In this document: one piece after another, positions 11,115 to 24,705 of the stretch
How the letters are laid out: the number at the start of each line of letters is the position of its first letter
How positions within the stretch are numbered: position 1 is the stretch's first letter
Assembly: GCA_037043015.1 (NCBI GenBank)
Contig: CM073325.1
Location: forward strand, 3,350,501 to 3,414,500
DNA: 64,000 nucleotides
DNA from: Bryum argenteum
Taxonomy: Eukaryota > Streptophyta > Bryopsida > Bryales > Bryaceae
Direction: 5' to 3'
Notes under the pieces: model-generated
Database searches by the model: none
What the model was told of the DNA's origin: nothing
The model's input: only the letters and a program-made list of their open reading frames with translations
Translations under genes and position numbers: made by a program

Positions 11115-12286
11115 TGATGCTGATGATGATGATGACGATGATTCTTCCATGTCCGATGTATCATCGACGATAAGTTCAATGTGGTGCGCTCGAGGACATT
11201 CTTCATCTGTCTATTCTGATTATGCACACAGCTTGAGCACTTGACCTATTTTTCTCCCCCCGCATGAAATACCGAGTTACTAGTCTACCGATTTTTTGCA
11301 TGCCGCTCTTTTTTGATTCGGCTAGACCCTAGACGCTTACTTCGGTGGTTACCTAGTCGGGCTTTTTCCAGGCCTCCATATTATGACAAAAAAAATCTTC
11401 ACGCACGCAGCGTATTGCTGCTGTCATATTCATTTCTATGTGTCATTGACATCATTGTATGCGGTCATAGTTCTGATTTTTGAAGCTACAAACCTTAAAT
11501 CATAGTGTGCAGAATGTCGGCTGGGAAACACTGTTGATGACAGTGCTCACTGAATATCGTGACGATGAAAAGAAGCTGCAATTTGTGAGTATCTTGCCGT
11601 TTGTGACATCAAATGAACTGAACTTTTGTAGACTCTGGCTCATCAGGGCCTTTGAAACTCAACTCTTGTATTCTTCAGATTCCAATTCATACAGACTCTG
11701 GTTTACCAGGGCGTTTCGAACTTATCTCGCGTATCCTTCCGAGTTGTACTCAACTTGACTGAGCACTGTTTTGCGCACTTGCTCGACACAACTGGTGTCG
11801 GAAAACAGCAGTGTACGTTGTACGTTTCTCTTTTGAAAACAATGATGTTTTGTGGCAGTGACTGTGAAAAGTGTTCAGGAAGTACAGTCTTTCCTTTTCC
11901 AGCGAGGGACATAAAAGGTAAGTGGTGTACTTGGTGCCAGTGCTAAAGTGTGTTGGAGAGAAATCGTGGCCACTACTAGGTTATGTTTCAACTGCACATG
12001 GTGCAGGCCGGTTGGTATGCACCTGTTTCCAGTACGGTAGACTTGTGGTCAGTATTATCGTGTTGATTGCAATGATCTGTTTGAAAACTCAAATGGACGG
12101 TGGTGCTATAGACGTGTTGTAAGCGGCAATTCCAGTACGAGGGAGGTGGGATTCAAATGGAGCGATTGTTTCTGGTATGCATTATTTTTGTACGTGTGAT
12201 TGTGAGTTTAATCATGATTCTCTTGTACACAGTTGCACGTATGCAATCACATATTTGAACTGTAACCGGACTCATAGATAGAAACT
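11115..12286 (+). other. 3' flank and probable 3' UTR of the F-box gene
   Basis: No second gene is recognisable here. A (GAT)n run begins at the stop codon (11112-11146). The rest keeps the mixed composition of the gene island, with short ORFs on both strands that have no domain. Part is probably transcribed 3' UTR, but no convincing polyadenylation signal could be fixed. Confidence 0.4.
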
Positions 12287-12309
12287 CCGGCCCCTTTCTA
12301 AGGGGCCGG
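12287..12309. repeat. GC-rich perfect hairpin
   Basis: CCGGCCCCTT (12287-12296), loop TCT, then AAGGGGCCGG (12300-12309). It lies about 1.2 kb downstream of the F-box stop codon, with no T-run after it. It could be a palindromic remnant of a GGGCCGG-ended element or an RNA structure in a long 3' UTR. Confidence 0.7.
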
Positions 12310-12389
12310 CGTGAATGAAGTGTCTGTTCGTAATGCTAATATCCCGATGGCCACCGGACAAGGGGAAATTGGAACAATACTACTTCCCC

Positions 12390-12640
12390 CTCTCGAGGGT
12401 GAACACTATAACTACGCTAGTTTTTAGTCTAGTTACTAATGCCTTGAAGATACTTGACATAGTATTCCCCCAAAGGACTTTGAGGTACCCATACAACAAG
12501 GTCCAAGGACCCCCCACAATAGTTGGGTGGATTATTGTGGTGAGCACCACGCCGGCATGGGGAATAGAACCCACGACCTCCTCATTGGAGGCCATGAGCC
12601 CTAACCACCAAGCCAAGGCTTGTGGTGCCTCCGGACTCAT
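12390..12640 (-). mobile_element. tRNA-derived SINE
   Basis: On the minus strand TGGCTTGGTGGTTAGGGC (complement of 12598-12615) fits an RNA polymerase III A box. GGTTCTATTCC (complement of 12561-12571) fits a B box, GGTTCGANTCC, with one change. The spacing is about 30 bp, as in tRNA genes and plant SINEs. The downstream tail (GTGGTGCTCACCACAATAAT and onward) is not tRNA-like, so this is a SINE rather than a tRNA gene. The 3' end and target duplication are not clear. Confidence 0.7.
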
Positions 12641-13332
12641 ACATTCACATCTAATTTACGAACTCTATCAAATATATGACTTTGAAATCTCAGCCTAGTT
12701 CTAGCCAAAAAACCTACTTCCATGAAAAGTTAAGGTAAGTTGTTTAAAATCATAACCATAAAATCTTGTAGTAAGCCGGTTGTATCTCATGTGAGCCAAA
12801 AATGTGAGTCATGAGGCCTCATAGATTGTGAGTATGTCATGTGACCCAAAAACTTGAGTCATGAGGCCTCATAGATCGCGCAATCATTAGTACTCAAAAC
12901 AAATCAAAATTCCTTTTTAAAATTTTCAGTTTAAAATGGAAATGCTACTAGAGAGAATTTGCATTCAAAAAAGTTACCAATTGGAAAGGTGCTCAGCTTC
13001 ACCTCAATGACACCCTTGTATCAGGAACATTCTTGGCTTCAATAGAAGCCTTGCAATGGTGAAAACTACCCTAAACTTCACAAAATTATTATTATTATAA
13101 TTATAATTGTTTTCAGAAGTAGACCCTATGCACTAAGTTCCTTGCCATATCTTCCTCACATCTTGGATGGAATTATGGGTTCTACCATGAGAACTAGATC
13201 TTAAGTGTAATTCAACCTAACAAACAAAGTTGGAGGTAATTACCAATGGTAAATGAGGAGAAACAACTCCATAAATCCATGTAATTTTTCAATTGTTTCA
13301 GTGTAGAAACCTCATAGCAAATCCAACACTGT

Positions 13333-13337
<5 letters not shown>
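12641..13337 (-). repeat. Decayed 'GTCGAAAAACGACATT' family element, reverse orientation, first part
   Basis: This matches the distal half of 56804-57772 in reverse, including 'gaggcctcatagat', the 'atcattagta' block and the block with 'cacctcaatgacacc'. A stretch of about 50 bp with 'gagtcatgaggcctcataga' is duplicated (12787-12888). The element resumes after the insertion at 13338-14222, continuing near 14230-14400. No gene is present. Confidence 0.6.

Positions 13338-13378
<41 letters not shown>
13338..13378. repeat. (TA)n microsatellite
   Basis: An uninterrupted TA dinucleotide run of about 41 bp directly bordering the minisatellite-bearing repeat that follows. Confidence 0.95.

Positions 13379-15372
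<1,994 letters not shown>

Positions 15373-15461
<89 letters not shown>
15373..15461. repeat. (TA)n microsatellite, about 89 bp
   Basis: Uninterrupted TA dinucleotide run flanked by A-rich sequence. Confidence 0.95.
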
Positions 15462-15466
<5 letters not shown>

Positions 15467-15782
15467 AAATCTCTAAGTTTTTTTAACAAGATGACCTAAT
15501 TTGAAAGGGGTTGTGTATTTTTGTATTTTAAAGAGTTGTAAGAAGGAGATTCTTGGGAAGTTTAATAAGAGCATATAAAAGCCTTTTGTAGAGTGTGAAA
15601 AAATATCTTAATTTTTATTTTTTTATTGTATGTAAGCACAAACCATAAGAGATAGTAGGAATGAGTACTTGTTTATTATAGGATGCTTGGTAAGTTTTTA
15701 ATTTGAACATATGAATCATTTTGCAACCACAAGATAAAAAGACCAAGTTATATTGTTTTCTTGCTTTATTGTTTTTTATATC

Positions 15783-16390
15783 TCTATGTATAAAAGAATA
15801 CAAATTGGAATTTGTTTGTGTGTCTATCCTTGGCAATGGATGGTCATGGTCATGGCCATCACCATTTGGTCATGAATACACGTTGTGAAGAGTTGTAAAG
15901 ATTTTGAAGGGTTTCTATAAGTGGTATTTGATGTTATTAAGGGTTTATTAGATCTTAAGAATATAACAAGGAGGCAAAGGGACTAAGGAACATTAAAACA
16001 TGAAAATGGGAGCAAAGAAGGATGTGAAGGGGAGATGAAGGGAACATAGGAGAGGATCTAGGATTGGGAAACAAAGGATAAGAACTTAGAACGAAGGATG
16101 GAAACTAGGAACAAGTAATCAGAATTAGGAATGATTGATGGGAACTAGGAATGAATGATGGGAAACGGGGACGAATGAGGGAAACCAATAAGGGAAGTTG
16201 GGGGATGGGGAACAAGAAACAAAAGATGGGAACCATGAATGAGAGTTTGGAGGTAGGGAACAAGTAAGAAAAATGGACAATGAGAAACCATAATAGAGGA
16301 CGGGGAACTGGGATCAATGGAACTGAGGGCCGGAGGACATGCTATAAACCTTAAACAGCATGGAGAACTTAGAAGCAAGGAACTTGCCTA
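15783..16390 (+). repeat. Purine-rich minisatellite-bearing dispersed repeat, copy 2
   Basis: It opens AAGAATACAAATTGG with a 'tatccttggcaatgg' block like copy 1, passes through 'gaagagttgtaaagattttgaag', then the 'gggaacaaNgatgggaac' tract, and ends near 'ctataaaccttaaacagca'. It is diverged from copy 1 but collinear. Confidence 0.7.
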
Positions 16391-18508
16391 TTGATTGCAT
16401 ATCTCATTATTTCAACATCAACAAAAACCTCCAACTTCGTATTTTTTCTATACCTAGGTCTGGATTTTTAATACATTTTATAAATTTCAATCTGACCTTT
16501 TTGATGTCCGTATCCGGAGGACACATGTAAGAACTTGTTGTATTATAAATGGAAATCCTAATTGGTAGACATTTACTAGTTATATACTTTAAGAGGTTCA
16601 ATCGTCAAAGTATGTCGAACAATAGTTGGCTAGGTACATGAAAAGGTTGGTTGGCTAAATAGATTATAGAAACTCACATACAAGGTTGTTGAAATCTCCT
16701 TAGTACCAATTGTGTCCCTTGACCCATGTCTCTTCCCCTTCCTCGTTACATCTTTTTGATAGGTTACTAATGGGATTTTAAGTCACCGAGGATTTTTCTC
16801 TCGTGTAAAGGACATCTTATATTCACTAACATCATTTACATCCAATCTAGGTTTTCTTGTGGAACATGATGTTTGTAGCAAATGAGATGGCTCTTCTTAT
16901 ATGATAACATTCATCGATATAATTTCTTAAGTATACTTCTACAACCTATATATATGAAGAGGGAATCTTGAATCTATTAAGTATAAACTTTACATAATGC
17001 GTAACTGTGTAATAAGTACAGAATAGAAAACTTAATCCTGAACATCTTCCTCAACTAGTGATGCTATCTATAAGGATAAATTTTTTGAGGATTTTTTATC
17101 ATTGATGATTTTTAACTCGTTTAAATATTGAAAACAATGTGACTCAATGATGTAAGATGTTATGCACTTTAGCATTAACATATTATTTTGGCGAAGCTAG
17201 TATTTCAAGTACATCACTTCTCCAAATTTCAAACTTACATACAATCAACTAAAATAGTACAGATAATGAAGATCTATATTGGCCTACACAATTTAATGAT
17301 GCATCTATGGTTGTCAAAACAAGGTAGGCAAACTAATGATCCATTTTTAAATCAATTTCTTTGAAGAATTTTGTATGCCTTCATGATTTATTATCGAAGG
17401 TGGTGAATTTTTGACTCATTAGATATTTCTTACTATATTCAAAAAATCATAGTCTAATCTATATTGAATCATATTTGTAAATATGAGCTGATACTCAAGC
17501 TCATTATGACTTCATAAGCCCACCACATGATTTCATTATGATTGACTACAATACACATCATGGTTGTTGATGTATAGCGTTTGAGAAGTTAAAAGAATGA
17601 AGTAATTAACAATTTTTTAGTTACTTGATTTGACCTCTTTGTATAGATTTCCCTAAAGGGCCTATTCTTTGAAATGAGTTTTACATGCACCACATAAGGA
17701 GAACATATGGATCTCTTGTAACTGTTAAAATGATTACAAATTTCACCAAATAGAATAATATTTTGTATTATTACAATCCACAAGGATTAAAAGAATCAAA
17801 ACCAAAGCTTCATTCAACTCAAAACTTTCACTTTTGACTTGAAGAACAAGCCTTCTTCAAAATTTGCAGTTCAAGAATTTGAACCTAATGACAACACTAA
17901 TTTTTAGAAGAAGATATAATCAAAATTAAAAGAGAATAGCAAGAAATCCACAATGTTGATTAATCACATTGCCAATTCACGTTCTTTATGCATTTTGGTA
18001 GAAAAAGCATCAACTAGAATGGAACTTTGAATACACTCTCAAGTTTGTTCATTTGGAAAGGAACAAAGATGTTAAAATATAAGAATTTCAATGGAAATAT
18101 CAATTAGCTGCGTTCTTTTGGATAAAGATTCCTCAACATGCCAAAAGTATAACTTTTAAAAAAAAAAATGCCCTTGATGGCTTAGAGACACTAAAATTTA
18201 CTCCAATATTGTTCAAGAATTCATAAAAATAAATAAGATATTGCTTGACCAACTGAACTCACCACCCAATACTTCAACCTATGGTGAAAGTTTTTTAGGG
18301 ATTGAATTCTTGATTGATTAGAGATTTAAAAAGAAAATGACTACATAAGTGGAAATTTAGATTAATATGAAAATTATTTCATAATGTAAAAATTGACCTT
18401 AGATGAATATCTTATTTAATTCATTTGGGTCTATATGGCAATGTTGGGCCCCAATAGTTATCAACAAAGGTTGACTATAAAGTTTGTCGAATTCTATATA
18501 CATAAGAC
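16391..18508. other. AT-rich intergenic, upstream of the Cys-rich gene
   Basis: About 2.1 kb with no recognisable gene, repeat family or RNA gene. The last 40 bp contain TATAAAG (about 18476-18482) and TATATA (about 18495). Both are very close to the start codon of the next gene, so a TATA role would require a very short leader. Confidence 0.45.
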
Positions 18509-21139
18509 ATGTGGAAATTTCCTCAACATGTGAAAGCTGGAGTTGGATCGAATGATAGTAAGTTTTATGATAAACCAACTCAAAGACGAAGATGGGATTC
18601 TATATCCGATCCAAAGTTATTGCCATCTCATTTTGAATATTCACCACCACGGTCAATACGTTGGGATGCTAGTACACAAGTTCCATCTGAGCATAAGTTG
18701 CAACAACGTTCTATAGCACATTCTGAATACAATATGTCGTCGTCAAGACCTACTTGTTGGAATGTTGGTACCCAAGTTCCTTCACAATCTAAGCTACAAA
18801 CATCTCATATTATGAAATACATTCCATCACGAATTGCTGGTGGCAATGGTTGTAATTGTTGCCCATGTCCTCCTCCTTGTGAAAGACCAGTAGAATCTTG
18901 TCTACCAGGCTTACACCAAAAATATGTAGACATATATGACTCAAAAAAATGTATAGAAGGCCATCTTCCAGCTGGATATCGAAGTTTTGTAGAGCATGAT
19001 GATCTCTACTTGCCCCCATCTCGGCCGCTTAGTCCTGCTTCAACCGACCATGATGATTTGTATCTCCCACTTAGAACATGTGATGAATACTCACCACGAT
19101 GCCCATGTCCTAATGATTTGCGAATGTGTGATTCGGACCCAACCTATGGAGATATCTATTTACCACCTTCCCGACCTTGTACCCCCGCCTTTCCCAAAGA
19201 TCCATGTGGATATCCGCCTCCTTGCAATCCTTGTTGCCCACCACCTCCTTGCAACCCATGTTGCCCGCCACCACCTTGCAAACCTTGCCCTCCTCCACCT
19301 TGCCCACCTCCTTCAAATACATGTGGAAAGAAAATACAATGCCATTGTTCACCGTATATTAAAAAACTTGCTCCATGTCCTGCACCATCACCTCCTTCAA
19401 ATGATTGCAGTTGCCCACCTTACGTCAAGAAACAACCTGGTTGTTCTACTTCTCCATCACCTTCTCCTCCTTGCTCTCCTAGTCGTTCTCGTATTGTTAA
19501 ACAATGTAGTTCAGTTTACATTGACGAGGTTCCTTCTCCTCCTCTTGGCAACCGCTACGTTGCTTGCCAAGAATGTCTATGTCATAAGGATATTAGTACA
19601 CAAAGCCTTTGTCCTCCACCGAGAAAAATTAGTCCATGTCGTGATTGTGTTTGTCATTTAGGTTCTAGGAGTCCGTCCCAAGGAGGTATTATATGTCCAT
19701 CTAAAAATCATACTCAGTGTCAAGCAGGATTCCAAACTCCTGGAAAGACTCGTTTGAAACTTCATCTAAATCAAAGTCAATGTTTAGAATGTAAGTCGCC
19801 ATATAGTTGTAAAGGACCGTCCAATTGTAATCCACAATATATAGTAGAATCACCATTATCTCCTAGTTTAGCAAGGTCTAGATCACCTTCACCATGTGTA
19901 AGGTCTAAATCTCCTAAGCGCGGTGGTAATTATTCAACACAATCACCTGCAATGAGTTCAAGATGTCAAGCTTGTGATTGTCATAAAAGCCAAGGAAGTT
20001 GTTCTGGACCACCTAAAGTAAATCCAAAGCTTTTTGCAGATCCATGTTGCTCCCCATGTAAACCGGTACCACCTTGTCGGCCCTTATTAGCCGCAGAGAT
20101 GCTGAGTGGAATAGAAGCTTGTGCAAGTCAAGCAAAAGCTTGTGGAGTGAGCGCCTCTTCTTGTACAACATGTGATCCACGTTGTTCAACATGTGAATGC
20201 CACAAATCAAAGTGTCCTCCATCCCCACCACCTTGTAGACCTCCTTCACCTCCTCCATGTAATCCTTGTAATAATAGACCACCATCAAATTCTTCTTGTA
20301 GATCACCACCCCCTTGTTCACCATGTCGGCCAGCTTGTGGTGATGATGATGTTCACAACCCAACCTTTAAGACTTTTCAATCAACTAGCCCAAGATGTAA
20401 AGATTGTAATTGTCACAAGCCAAAGAACTGCAAGCTTTCTTCACAAATTTGCAAGTTTTGTCGAAGGGCAGGTTGGTGTTATTGTGAATATCATACAACA
20501 CAACAACTTTTATTAAGCTCAGAGCAATCTTCAGCTCAACGGGACAATTACATGGAAGTAGAAGAAACTATGGTTTCTCATATTCCTAAAGTACAACTTG
20601 ATAACAAAAATCAAGGTGATTCTGAAATTTTAACTCAAAGTTCAAAGGTTGAACTTCATTCACCATGTGATGATGATATTGAATCAACATCCAGGATTTT
20701 AGATAAAGATATGGCGATGCAATCAGACATTACACAACTTTGTTGTTGTGGAAAGTGTGAATATACGAAGCCTCGTTTCCCTATAAGGACGGAGTGTCCT
20801 TTTTGCAAGCATACACATTCGTGTTGTTGCGGAATGTGCACTTGTCCAATCCCGAGTTGTTCAAGTAAAACACCACTTGCAGCTGATGGTCTAACGCCAC
20901 GTTTGTCTCTGAATAGTAGTGGAGCCTCTACAGGACGCAATAATTTTCTGTTGCCTTATAGGCCAAATTCCATATCACAAGCTCCAAGAAAGAAATTGGG
21001 ATTCACTTCACCAGAAAAATCTTCTTCCAAATCATTTTCAACATCTAACTTGCAACTTTCAAGTGCAAGGTTATGCAACTCTAGTCCTAAATCCCGGGAA
21101 AAGTTTAGCACGCAAAAATCTCCTACACGTAGGTACTAG
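18509..21139 (+). CDS. Cysteine/proline-rich protein of unknown family (876 aa)
   Basis: An uninterrupted 876-codon frame with about 91 cysteines (roughly 10%). I do not recognise the family. The N-terminal 100 residues hold imperfect repeats built on RWDxSTQVPS-KLQ. Around residues 165-230 DDLYLPPSRPLSPA-type segments recur three times. Residues about 233-270 are PPPCNPCC-type repeats. Five copies of C-x2-C-x-C-H-K/L follow at about residues 352 (CQECLCHK), 377 (CRDCVCHL), 486 (CQACDCHK), 559 (CSTCECHK) and 630 (CKDCNCHK), with ICKFC...WCYCEYH just after. A second cluster near 750-790 has LCCCGKC, CPFC and CCCGMCTC. The tail is Ser/Lys/Arg-rich with SP and TP sites. No signal peptide or membrane segment is evident. 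The repeated motif suggests metal binding or disulphide cross-linking in a structural protein. Codon use is AT-rich like the surroundings. No intron is needed. Frame length and non-random motif reuse argue for a real gene. Confidence 0.8.
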   Translation: MWKFPQHVKAGVGSNDSKFYDKPTQRRRWDSISDPKLLPSHFEYSPPRSIRWDASTQVPSEHKLQQRSIAHSEYNMSSSRPTCWNVGTQVPSQSKLQTSHIMKYIPSRIAGGNGCNCCPCPPPCERPVESCLPGLHQKYVDIYDSKKCIEGHLPAGYRSFVEHDDLYLPPSRPLSPASTDHDDLYLPLRTCDEYSPRCPCPNDLRMCDSDPTYGDIYLPPSRPCTPAFPKDPCGYPPPCNPCCPPPPCNPCCPPPPCKPCPPPPCPPPSNTCGKKIQCHCSPYIKKLAPCPAPSPPSNDCSCPPYVKKQPGCSTSPSPSPPCSPSRSRIVKQCSSVYIDEVPSPPLGNRYVACQECLCHKDISTQSLCPPPRKISPCRDCVCHLGSRSPSQGGIICPSKNHTQCQAGFQTPGKTRLKLHLNQSQCLECKSPYSCKGPSNCNPQYIVESPLSPSLARSRSPSPCVRSKSPKRGGNYSTQSPAMSSRCQACDCHKSQGSCSGPPKVNPKLFADPCCSPCKPVPPCRPLLAAEMLSGIEACASQAKACGVSASSCTTCDPRCSTCECHKSKCPPSPPPCRPPSPPPCNPCNNRPPSNSSCRSPPPCSPCRPACGDDDVHNPTFKTFQSTSPRCKDCNCHKPKNCKLSSQICKFCRRAGWCYCEYHTTQQLLLSSEQSSAQRDNYMEVEETMVSHIPKVQLDNKNQGDSEILTQSSKVELHSPCDDDIESTSRILDKDMAMQSDITQLCCCGKCEYTKPRFPIRTECPFCKHTHSCCCGMCTCPIPSCSSKTPLAADGLTPRLSLNSSGASTGRNNFLLPYRPNSISQAPRKKLGFTSPEKSSSKSFSTSNLQLSSARLCNSSPKSREKFSTQKSPTRRY

Positions 21140-21983
21140 GTAGCAATCAATGTTTCAACATTCAGATTATAGGTTTTAGTATCTTAGCCATTAAGTTTAC
21201 CTACATTTATTTTTGGCTTGATGGCAATCTAAAACTAGGTAAAGAAGTTAAATTTATCAATTTTGTTTACTATTGATACAATTCTCCATAAATTTGAAAT
21301 TTTTTGCAAGTCTTGGATTCATTGTATATATCCATAGATAACACAACAAGGGTTTGTTGTTGAATTTACAAATGCATATAAAACAACTCTGTTATTTTTT
21401 GTTTGTTTTATATTTTATTTTCTTCTTTTACTCGAAAATATAAAAAAATTCATGTTTCTGTCTTTGAATTTTATTCTAATGGTCATTTAATTTAAATGAT
21501 AGTATCATTCATGATACCAAATATGATATATAAAAGCATTTGAAAATTTCTAATATGGTTTCTGTGCTTGAAATTCTATGATAAAATACAACATTTATGC
21601 ATTATTGTTGAGTAAATAATTGAAATCTGAATTTTTTTGTAATTCATAATTGGTATCAACATAAGTACAAAATCTTAAAATACACTATCTAGGAGCTAAT
21701 TATGGTGTGTATCTATAAATGAAACACTATTTTTAACATCGTTGTTTTTAGTAAAACCAATTTCTTTTGAGTCCCTTAGAAGTTATCAAGTTAAAATGCA
21801 AAGATATGACAATTTAAGCTTTTTAGACTTAGCATTGACTTGGCTCAACTTTTGTACATGAATAATATACAAGCATAGATCATCTTGAGAAATTTCTACC
21901 AACCTTACATGTCAAAATAAGGATTACCATTACCTTGATGTATTCATGAAGTTCCTACACCATATCTACGTAACTTATGAATG
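21140..21983. other. Intergenic downstream of the Cys-rich gene
   Basis: Very AT-rich, with no ORF, repeat family or RNA gene that I can support. It probably includes the 3' UTR of the gene ending at 21139. Confidence 0.45.
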
Positions 21984-21987
21984 TTAA

Positions 21988-22572
21988 CCCCTAAAGATCC
22001 AAGAGGACCAGATCGGCATTTTGCTATTTTGGGCAGCTTAGAGCCTTAGACGAATAGGTTAAAAGTAATATTTTTGCCTAAATTTTGTAATGGGTGCTCC
22101 CTATACTGCAAAGTGTATGTGGGAAAATTTGCAAAGCCAAATTCCAATTTTTGAGTCTTTTACGACAATTCTTGGTTTGTGAGCCAAACTGGGGCAGTTT
22201 AAATTTAGTATTTTTTTGAGATTTTTTTTTGGAAATATGTTCATGATCAAATCACTACTTAGGTTCCAAACAGCCACAAGTCACAAAAAGTACCAATTTT
22301 ACAAGGGCAGCCTCCAAAAGTGTCAAAAATAATCTCAACAATGCCCAAAAAACTTCGTAGACAAACTTTGGATGTTATGATCTCTCAAATGGTAAACATC
22401 CAACGGTCAATTTTTGAATCAAATACTGAAGATTGGCTTAGGTACAAGATCTTACCGTTGGAAATTTAAAAAAGAATTAAAAATTTGTTTCGCACCCCTT
22501 GAAGTGCATAGAGGTAGAGAATTGGAGTTTTGAGGTTTCAAGCTCCCAAAAACACCCAAGGATCTTTAGGGG
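21988..22572. mobile_element. TTAA-flanked piggyBac-like element (585 bp)
   Basis: TTAA at 21984-21987 is followed by CCCCTAAAGATCCAAG. The right end AAGGATCTTTAGGGG is followed by TTAA at 22573-22576, giving inverted ends of about 15 bp. The reverse strand carries the shared core CCGTTGGATGTTTACCATTT. The 'gggcagcctccaaaa' and 'cactttgcagtata' blocks seen in 54949-55833 are also present. Confidence 0.85.
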
Positions 22573-22576
22573 TTAA

Positions 22577-24705
22577 CTTATTGTACATGGTTTGAATATT
22601 TTATCACGCTATAATAAATAAAATTTTAAAAAAACATTCTTTAAAGCTGTGAAAGACATGACAATTAGTACTTATTGATATAGCATTATTTTATAACTCG
22701 CAAAATAAGAAATTGCTTCAAAATAGCACATCACTAAACATTACATAGCATAATCTTTGTTAGTAATTATAGCAAAACAAAAAGGCTTAATCTAAACTAG
22801 TGGTCCTTGTCATTTGGTTGGTTGATTATAAAGAAAAAAGCAATTGATATAGTGAAAATTAGGCTCAATTAGGCTCTCTATTAACAACTCTTTGTAATCT
22901 CCTAAGGATAGTTTAGAGCTTGAGATAAATCAACTTGATCTTTTGATATTTCCGTGGCTAAAATCCATTAAATACTTGTTTCTATTTCTTCTTGCTAACT
23001 TCTACTAGTCTAGTTGTTACACTAGAGTTATATAAATTGACGATTAATACTTATCCTTCAATCCAAACCCGTCAAATATCAACATTCAATACTCTATTCA
23101 TGATGACAAGTGGAAACTTTGAGGATCCATCTGATGTTTATTTTTGACAAAACAATTTGGCTTGGATTTCAAAATTAGTCTATTTTTGTAGAAAGAATAT
23201 CTAATTTTTCCAACACTTGATTATAAATTCACGGCAAGAATTTCGCGAGCAACTTTTGTCTCAAAATTTAACTTTTACATGTTCTTGTCAAAATTCAACA
23301 TTTCAATGATACGTTCAAACTTTGCAAAGCTAATAACTCTTCATCCAAAGTCTATTTTTGGATTTTTGTTGAATAGGATCTCAAATAGGGATCCACATAA
23401 GATAGTATTATTTTATGACATGCATTTTACTTAAGGCAACTTTTGTTCTAAGGAATTCAAAAATGGGCATGTTTTACTATTGGAAGTCATTATATATAGA
23501 ATCAAATTCAATTTTTCATGAACTCTTTTTAACTAAGCATGAGTTTAAGATGATATATAAAAACTCTTTAATTTGAAAACTTTTGGTCCAATTATTTTGG
23601 TATAAGGTTTGCATTGATGCTTCTATACCAAAAAGTTGAAAAAATATGGTGTGAACTCATTCAAGAGTTGTATCTCCTTCACCTATTGTTGGATTTTGAC
23701 CTTATTTTTAACCTGAATTCAAATAGAATCTAGTTTTGATGGTAAGAGTTTGTTCTTTATCCAAGACATGAGGAAAATATGACATCAAATAAATTGGAAG
23801 GAAAACAATCAAAATATGGTTCAAACAATTCAATATAATTTTCTTGTATGACTAGATTTTATCAAAATTTGTGACTACGTTTAATCACATATGACTAATT
23901 ATAGTCAAGATCAATTCACTATGACCTGATTTCAATAAGTCTATGTAAGGGTTCCCATCTTGACCAATGTCACCAGTAAATATAATGATGAGTATTAAAA
24001 GCTTACAATATGTTTATATAAATTAGTGTATCTCACACTGGTACACCTATTTACTGTGCCGATATGTGATTGTTTCTGTGCAATGTTGGTCACCTTTTAT
24101 TTCAGATTTCTGTTTTTTGAATTTGTTAATCGAGTAAAAGATTGAAGGATCTGTCACCTCTTCTAACATGCTTTGCAGTCTGATAGCGATCAAATAAGAT
24201 GCTGGAAAAATGTTTAGATTAGTGCATATGGAGAGTGACAATTGCATATATATACAATCTCTCTCAAGCATGACTTCTACTTAACATGCATCGGACTTTG
24301 ATCTGCGACTGAATCAAAGGTCAGCGGCTGAATACATGATGCGTTCTGAGTCAAGATGTTGCGATAAAAGAGTCTGTTTTACAAAGAATGCCAACATTGC
24401 AATCTCACGTACTTTCTCATCAGAATCTAAATTAAAAGTGCAAAAGACTCTACATCATCAATTTCAGTGTCATACCCTCTACAAAAACTCGACTTGTTTC
24501 ATGATTTTCCATCGTTGCGGACGAGGAGGTCGAGTTCTGCTTGGGTCAGAATGATTCCTTCGGAATGGGGTGTCTGTATCGTGCACCCCAGGCTCTAGAT
24601 ATCTTGAAAGGGTGAATCTTACTCTACACTCAGATTGTCTCAGGGTGAAAGTACAGGGTGACACAATTGCATGCGAATGTGCAAGGCTACTGATAGATAG
24701 GTCAA
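22577..24705. other. Intergenic with a decayed repeat copy
   Basis: From about 23310 to 23790 there is a diverged plus-orientation copy of the 56804-57772 family ('taactcttcatccaaa', 'gcatgttttac-attg', 'ggattttgaccttattttt' blocks). The remainder is AT-rich without a supported gene. Composition becomes more GC-rich after about 24500, entering the 3' end of the hydrolase gene. Confidence 0.5.

Noticed and set aside
12558..12620. Possible tRNA gene on the minus strand
   Set aside because: A-box and B-box are present, but there is no acceptor stem pairing and the downstream tail is unrelated to tRNA. A SINE fits better.
18996..19661. 221-codon overlapping plus-strand frame within the Cys-rich gene
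   Set aside because: Its His/Leu-rich low-complexity product is the frame shadow of the Cys/Pro codon repeats in the main frame.
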